Assembly: GCA_003978475.1 (NCBI GenBank)
Contig: QNZR01000210.1
Coordinates: 1-6,473 of the forward strand
Reading direction: 5' to 3'
DNA from: Sulfurimonas sp.
GTDB taxonomy: Bacteria > Campylobacterota > Campylobacteria > Campylobacterales > Sulfurimonadaceae
DNA: 6,473 bases
Both the position numbers and the translations under genes were made by a program. The notes beneath the pieces were generated by a model, which was given only the letters and a program-made list of their open reading frames with translations, did not search any database and was not told the origin of the DNA. Of the stretch, positions 5,679 to 6,473 are shown piece by piece (within the stretch, counting starts at the first letter, position 1; every line of letters starts with the position of its first letter).

Positions 5679-5715
5679 TTTTTACTTTTATTAAAGTCTT
5701 GTATTTTGGTTAACA

Positions 5716-6183
5716 CTAGTGCATAGCTTTTTTAAGCATGTTATCAATTGGCAAAGTTTCGAAACCAATAATTTCGACCTCTCCAAAACCTCTATAAAGT
5801 GGATTTAAAATTATATTTGACTCTAAACCAACAATTGTTGAAGGAACTCGTAATGCAAAAAAGTTTCGGTCTTTTGCTAATTCAGTAAAAATCATAGTTG
5901 TTTTTGAAGAGTATGGATATTGATCCCATCTTTCCGGCAATTCTTTAAGTTCTGTAATCACAAATTTATCCGGTATAAATATTTTTGCAACTAAAATATC
6001 TTTAGGCAGATTTGCAATATTTTGTGAATGTACATAATACTCTAGTAAAGCTAAAGAAATATTTTCAGAACAATAAACCGCACGTGTGCCTATTCTATTC
6101 CAACGCCCTCCAACTTTTTCCGCACCAATACCTGAAAGTGTCGAATCTTTATATTTTGCATTGGCAATTCTATAGACTAACAT
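5716..6183 (-). CDS. RES-domain toxin (NAD+-degrading)
   Basis: Encodes 155 residues, a normal length for a RES toxin. Family members (MbcT, Res) break down cellular NAD+ by phosphorolysis or hydrolysis and arrest growth when not held by their Xre/MbcA-type antitoxin. Visible signatures are MLVYRI (R5), GGRWN (R27), AVYCSE (Y37), LALLEYY (E48), ALRVPS (S115) and SNIILNPLY (N123, N127). The R27-Y37-E48 spacing equals that of the active-site Arg-Tyr-Glu of the Pseudomonas Res toxin as I remember it, so the active site looks intact. The start ATG overlaps the antitoxin stop by one base (TAATG) with no good ribosome binding site, so translation is probably coupled to the antitoxin. Sampled GC is about 35% (5821-5880), well below dnaG, which suggests horizontal acquisition. 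It lies immediately upstream of the broken rlmN. Confidence 0.92.
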   Translation of the reverse strand: MLVYRIANAKYKDSTLSGIGAEKVGGRWNRIGTRAVYCSENISLALLEYYVHSQNIANLPKDILVAKIFIPDKFVITELKELPERWDQYPYSSKTTMIFTELAKDRNFFALRVPSTIVGLESNIILNPLYRGFGEVEIIGFETLPIDNMLKKAMH

Positions 6184-6473
6184 TAACCGTAAACATTATA
6201 TTGAATTCTTACAATCTCATTTTCAACCATTTGGAACCCCAAACTACTATCTAATAAATCGTAAGGTTTCTTATTTCCTAAAGCCTTAGAAGGTGTAAAT
6301 AACCAATTTTTGAAGTCATCTTTAGAATCAAAAACTTCATACCCCAAACCAAACAATCTTGCTAACTCATAAATTCTTTCGGATGTTTCTTTACTATACA
6401 CCTTTTTCTTTTGCATACTGCTAAGAGATGCAGGTAGAATATGAATAAACTCTTTTTCTGTTGATTCCAACTT
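6183..6473 (-). CDS. Xre/MbcA/ParS-type antitoxin, partial (5' end beyond window)
   Basis: The frame is open to the right edge and its in-window part (96 residues) lacks a convincing start, so the gene begins outside; an internal TTG at 6470 has no visible support. The C-terminal half is the Xre/MbcA/ParS toxin-binding domain: LARLFGLGYEVFDSKDDFKNW, then LFTPSKALGNKKPYDLLDSS, and the final VENEIVRIQYNVYG, which matches the family's 'W...PN.ALGG..P.DLL.T..G...V...L.RI.YG' plan with weaker agreement at the very end. The missing part should hold the HTH-like DNA-binding region by which such antitoxins repress their own operon. It precedes the RES toxin with a 1-base overlap, the standard antitoxin-first order. 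Sampled GC is 28% (6301-6360). Confidence 0.88.
   Translation of the reverse strand, partial: KLESTEKEFIHILPASLSSMQKKKVYSKETSERIYELARLFGLGYEVFDSKDDFKNWLFTPSKALGNKKPYDLLDSSLGFQMVENEIVRIQYNVYG

Noticed and set aside
5537..5720. ACTAGT at 5537-5542 and again at 5715-5720, bracketing the AT-rich spacer, as target-site duplication
   Set aside because: Only six bases match, the word is its own reverse complement, and there is no transposase or terminal inverted repeat; chance is sufficient.
1..6473. CRISPR array, tRNA or rRNA gene, integrase or transposase
   Set aside because: No regularly spaced repeats, cloverleaf-like sequence or recombinase motif was seen on either strand.

Overview
The window looks like a chromosomal segment of a Campylobacterota (Epsilonproteobacteria) member, most likely a free-living Sulfurimonas/Sulfuricurvum/Sulfurovum-type organism. 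This rests on the residue pattern of ribosomal protein S21 and primase, on a DnaG-coupled PP-loop tRNA-thiolation-like gene of a kind I associate with this phylum, and on tightly packed short hypothetical genes. The taxon is inferred from memory of families, not from a search.

Left part (1-820): a secreted protein that may form a beta-helix runs off the left edge (minus strand). A 220-base non-coding stretch follows, then rpsU (S21, minus) with a UUCG-loop terminator that overlaps its stop codon. rpsU and dnaG are divergent, and their predicted promoters interleave in about 40 bases. The dnaG -10 box lies so close to the ATG that its mRNA is probably leaderless.

Middle (821-3906, plus strand): dnaG (primase) overlaps by ATGA with a PP-loop ATPase of the MnmA/ThiI-like tRNA sulfur-transfer class. 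Next comes a 134-aa protein that resembles a GGDEF domain without its signature. It is convergent, with a 1-base gap, with the minus-strand cluster.

Right-centre (3908-5528, minus strand): in transcription order this holds a 5'-truncated rlmN, a 32-aa single-pass membrane protein that starts directly after the rlmN stop (TAAATG), an 84-aa unknown protein with a very strong ribosome binding site, and an exported SPOR-like protein. The rlmN remnant keeps the C-terminal ~220 residues but has lost the N-terminal domain and the CX3CX2C iron-sulfur motif, so it should not be a working 23S rRNA/tRNA A2503/A37 methyltransferase.

Right end (5529-6473, minus strand): a very AT-rich spacer (about 13-15% GC by hand count over 120 bases) with several inverted repeats leads into a RES-Xre toxin-antitoxin module (RES NAD+-degrading toxin; Xre/MbcA/ParS-type antitoxin cut by the window edge). 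Its sampled 28-35% GC, against about 52% in a sampled stretch of dnaG, suggests an acquired segment. Its border coincides with the point where rlmN is broken, so arrival of the module (or a linked deletion, or an assembly join) probably removed the 5' part of rlmN. This junction is the most notable feature of the window.
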